A stretch of 7,071 nt of DNA from Bacteroidota bacterium (lineage in GTDB: Bacteria > Bacteroidota > Bacteroidia > Chitinophagales > Saprospiraceae). The stretch is from positions 1-7,071 of the forward strand of contig JAKQGD010000305.1 of the NCBI GenBank assembly GCA_029573365.1. Direction: 5' to 3'. Every line of letters starts with the position of its first letter. Within the stretch, counting starts at the first letter, position 1. Below, in pieces: positions 5,980 to 7,071 of the stretch. The notes under the pieces were generated by a model that made no database searches, was not told the origin of the DNA, and was given only the letters and a program-made list of their open reading frames with translations. Position numbers and translations under genes: made by a program.

Positions 5980-6255
5980 ATGTCAGTTTATTTGTCAGAA
6001 GAAAAGAAGAATCAAATCTTCAAGGAGTATGGTGGCTCCGAAACAAACACCGGATCGATAGAGGCTCAGATAGCCCTGTTTACATACAGGATCAAGTCAC
6101 TCTCTGAGCACCTCAATGCCAACAAAAAGGACAACTCATCAAAGAGGAGTATGCTCGGCCTCGTAGGTAAGAGGAAGAGGCTCCTGAAGTACCTGCAGCA
6201 CAAAGACCTGCAAAGCTACAGGACTCTGATCGAGAAATTGGGCATCAGAAAATAA
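5980..6255 (+). CDS. rpsO: Small ribosomal subunit protein uS15
   Basis: S15 binds the central domain of 16S rRNA early in assembly of the small subunit and contacts the large subunit in bridge B4. The chosen start gives 91 residues (MSVYLSEEKK...), matching the family's usual 89-91. A TTG at 5956 would add eight residues and is not needed. Conserved blocks are TGSIEAQIA at 24-32, SLSEHL at 40-45, and KKDNSSKRSMLGLVGKRKRL from 49. The rRNA-contacting His, Asp and Ser are present as H44, D51 and S54. It is a single-gene unit with its own promoter upstream and terminator downstream, divergent from ssrA. S15 represses its own translation in some bacteria, but I see no convincing pseudoknot in this leader. 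Confidence 0.97.
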   Translation: MSVYLSEEKKNQIFKEYGGSETNTGSIEAQIALFTYRIKSLSEHLNANKKDNSSKRSMLGLVGKRKRLLKYLQHKDLQSYRTLIEKLGIRK

Positions 6256-6260
6256 ATGTG

Positions 6261-6297
6261 AAAAAGGGGCGGACGATAAATCCGCCCTTTTTTTATT
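6261..6297 (+). terminator. Rho-independent terminator of rpsO
   Basis: GGGCGGA (6267-6273) pairs with TCCGCCC (6281-6287) around a CGATAAA loop, followed by seven T. The A-run before the stem can extend the pairing. It begins six bases after the rpsO stop codon. Confidence 0.9.
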
Positions 6298-6326
6298 TCT
6301 GCAATAAACTAGCAGGTCGGAGCGTT

Positions 6327-6358
6327 TTGGAGAGTGGGTAAGCAGGTGATTATTTATG
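6327..6358 (+). promoter_or_regulatory. Possible promoter for the WG-repeat-like gene
   Basis: TTG at 6327-6329 and TATTTATG at 6351-6358 are spaced by 21 bases. The second element differs from TAnnTTTG at one fixed base. If it is used, the leader would be very short (about 10 bases) and the ATG at 6374 must be the start. Confidence 0.35.
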
Positions 6359-6373
6359 AGTCTGCTTTCAGTT

Positions 6374-7071
6374 ATGAAATCAAGTAACATAATAAAAATT
6401 TGTGTATTGGCCCTGATAGCGGGAATGACTACCATAACATTTGGTCAGGGCAGCTATAATAAAATATGGGAGGAGGCCTTCCAAGGAAAAACTTCCAACC
6501 TCCATCCTCTCAGCGATCATTTTGCCATTTTTATAGTCAATAACCTCAGTGGTATGATTACCATTGACAAAGACACTGTTCTCTTTCCTGTGTACCAAAG
6601 CATCAAGCCTGATATTGGTTTGAAATATGCAATAACAACAAAATACGGGAAATTCAGTCTGCACGACTTGGATGGAAAAGAAATCCTGCCTGAAAAATTC
6701 AATGAAATCAGAAAGGAAAGCGGATATGTGGTTGCAACCACCCTGACGGATACCATAGTCCTGGACGAAAATTTAAACAGGGTTCTGGGTATGGACTATT
6801 TGGCAATTCATAGGTATCACTACTGCCCGAACTGTATACATAGCAACGTGGTACGCAATTATGTCCTTGTCAATGGCACAGACACTTTGTACTGTGAGGA
6901 TATAGAAACCAGTCACGACAGGTTAAACATAAATGATCGGGATTACAGTAAAGTTTGGTTTATAGCCAGAATGAGAATGGGAGATGTCCTTCTTGACAGA
7001 TCATGTAAAATACTGGAAAGGGGAGAAAGTATTTACCAGCTGGAGGACAATACACGCTCGGGCAGTATCTT
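6374..7071 (+). CDS. Secreted WG-repeat-like protein, 5' part (runs off right edge)
   Basis: An open frame without a stop codon runs from ATG 6374 to the end of the window, 232 residues seen. It begins MKSSNIIKICVLALIAGM and has a signal peptide with likely cleavage near TFGQG (22-26). An in-frame ATG at 6356 would add MSLLSV and cannot be excluded: AGGTG lies 8 bases upstream of it. After that, YGKFSLHDLDGKEILPEKFN (91-110) has the shape of a WG beta-repeat (tyrosine/tryptophan-Gly, then D..GKE.LP..F..I). A looser copy precedes it (ITIDKDTVLFPVYQSIKP, 62-79) and another may follow (TDTIVLDENLNRVLG, 125-139). Such repeats build beta-propeller or solenoid surfaces, often in exported proteins, with no fixed enzymatic function. 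A CPNC motif at 151-154 stands outside the repeats, with further Cys at 174 and 211; it could bind metal or form disulfides. The repeat relation is moderately supported; the role is unknown. Confidence 0.72.
   Translation, partial: MKSSNIIKICVLALIAGMTTITFGQGSYNKIWEEAFQGKTSNLHPLSDHFAIFIVNNLSGMITIDKDTVLFPVYQSIKPDIGLKYAITTKYGKFSLHDLDGKEILPEKFNEIRKESGYVVATTLTDTIVLDENLNRVLGMDYLAIHRYHYCPNCIHSNVVRNYVLVNGTDTLYCEDIETSHDRLNINDRDYSKVWFIARMRMGDVLLDRSCKILERGESIYQLEDNTRSGSI

Noticed and set aside
6139..6435. Minus-strand frame of 98 codons across the end of rpsO
   Set aside because: It runs through the rpsO terminator and the S15 coding region; no support for a real gene.
1..7071. Search for insertion sequences, CRISPR arrays, toxin-antitoxin pairs, phage or defence genes
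   Set aside because: No transposase-like frame, terminal inverted repeats, regularly spaced repeats or recognisable defence domains are visible. An att site beside ssrA, a common integration target, was considered, but no duplicated tmRNA 3' end is present.

Overview
The window looks like a chromosomal, mostly housekeeping stretch from a member of the Bacteroidota. The evidence is: promoters of the TTG / TAnnTTTG type (the clearest is TTG-19 bp-TACCTTTG ahead of rpsO), start codons preceded by A-rich leaders instead of strong Shine-Dalgarno sites, the long NusB form with a large internal insertion, a DoxX/MauE-like membrane protein of the type seen in that phylum, and an ssrA tag reading GDNNFALAA. 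I cannot place the organism below phylum level from this sequence alone.

Layout, left to right. (1) The 3' part of an amidohydrolase gene enters from the left edge (2-991, +). It converges, with a 9-base gap, on a secreted beta-barrel-like protein of unknown role (1001-1681, -). (2) A 400-base AT-rich non-coding stretch (about 1700-2117) holds two divergent promoters, a set of overlapping inverted repeats and a phased short repeat. (3) A + strand block follows: a DoxX/MauE-like membrane protein with a periplasmic thioredoxin-like tail (2118-3605), nusB (3762-4700) and, 28 bases later, a small exported protein whose C-terminal half resembles a worn OmpA-like domain (4729-5292). (4) The block ends at a strong hairpin with T-tracts on both sides (5352-5391). 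It probably also terminates the tmRNA gene ssrA, which runs the opposite way (5393-5762, -). (5) A divergent spacer separates ssrA from rpsO (5980-6255, +), which has a near-consensus promoter and its own terminator. (6) A secreted WG-repeat-like protein starts at 6374 and runs off the right edge.

Functional themes. NusB (rRNA antitermination), ribosomal protein S15 and tmRNA (rescue of stalled ribosomes) all serve transcription and translation. The other genes encode envelope or exported proteins, several without an assignable function. I found no mobile element, CRISPR array, toxin-antitoxin pair or defence cluster, and nothing I would call a new biological system. The points most worth a second look are the redox-like membrane protein, the OmpA-like remnant, the switch-like overlapping hairpins at 1909-1947 and the shared ssrA terminator.
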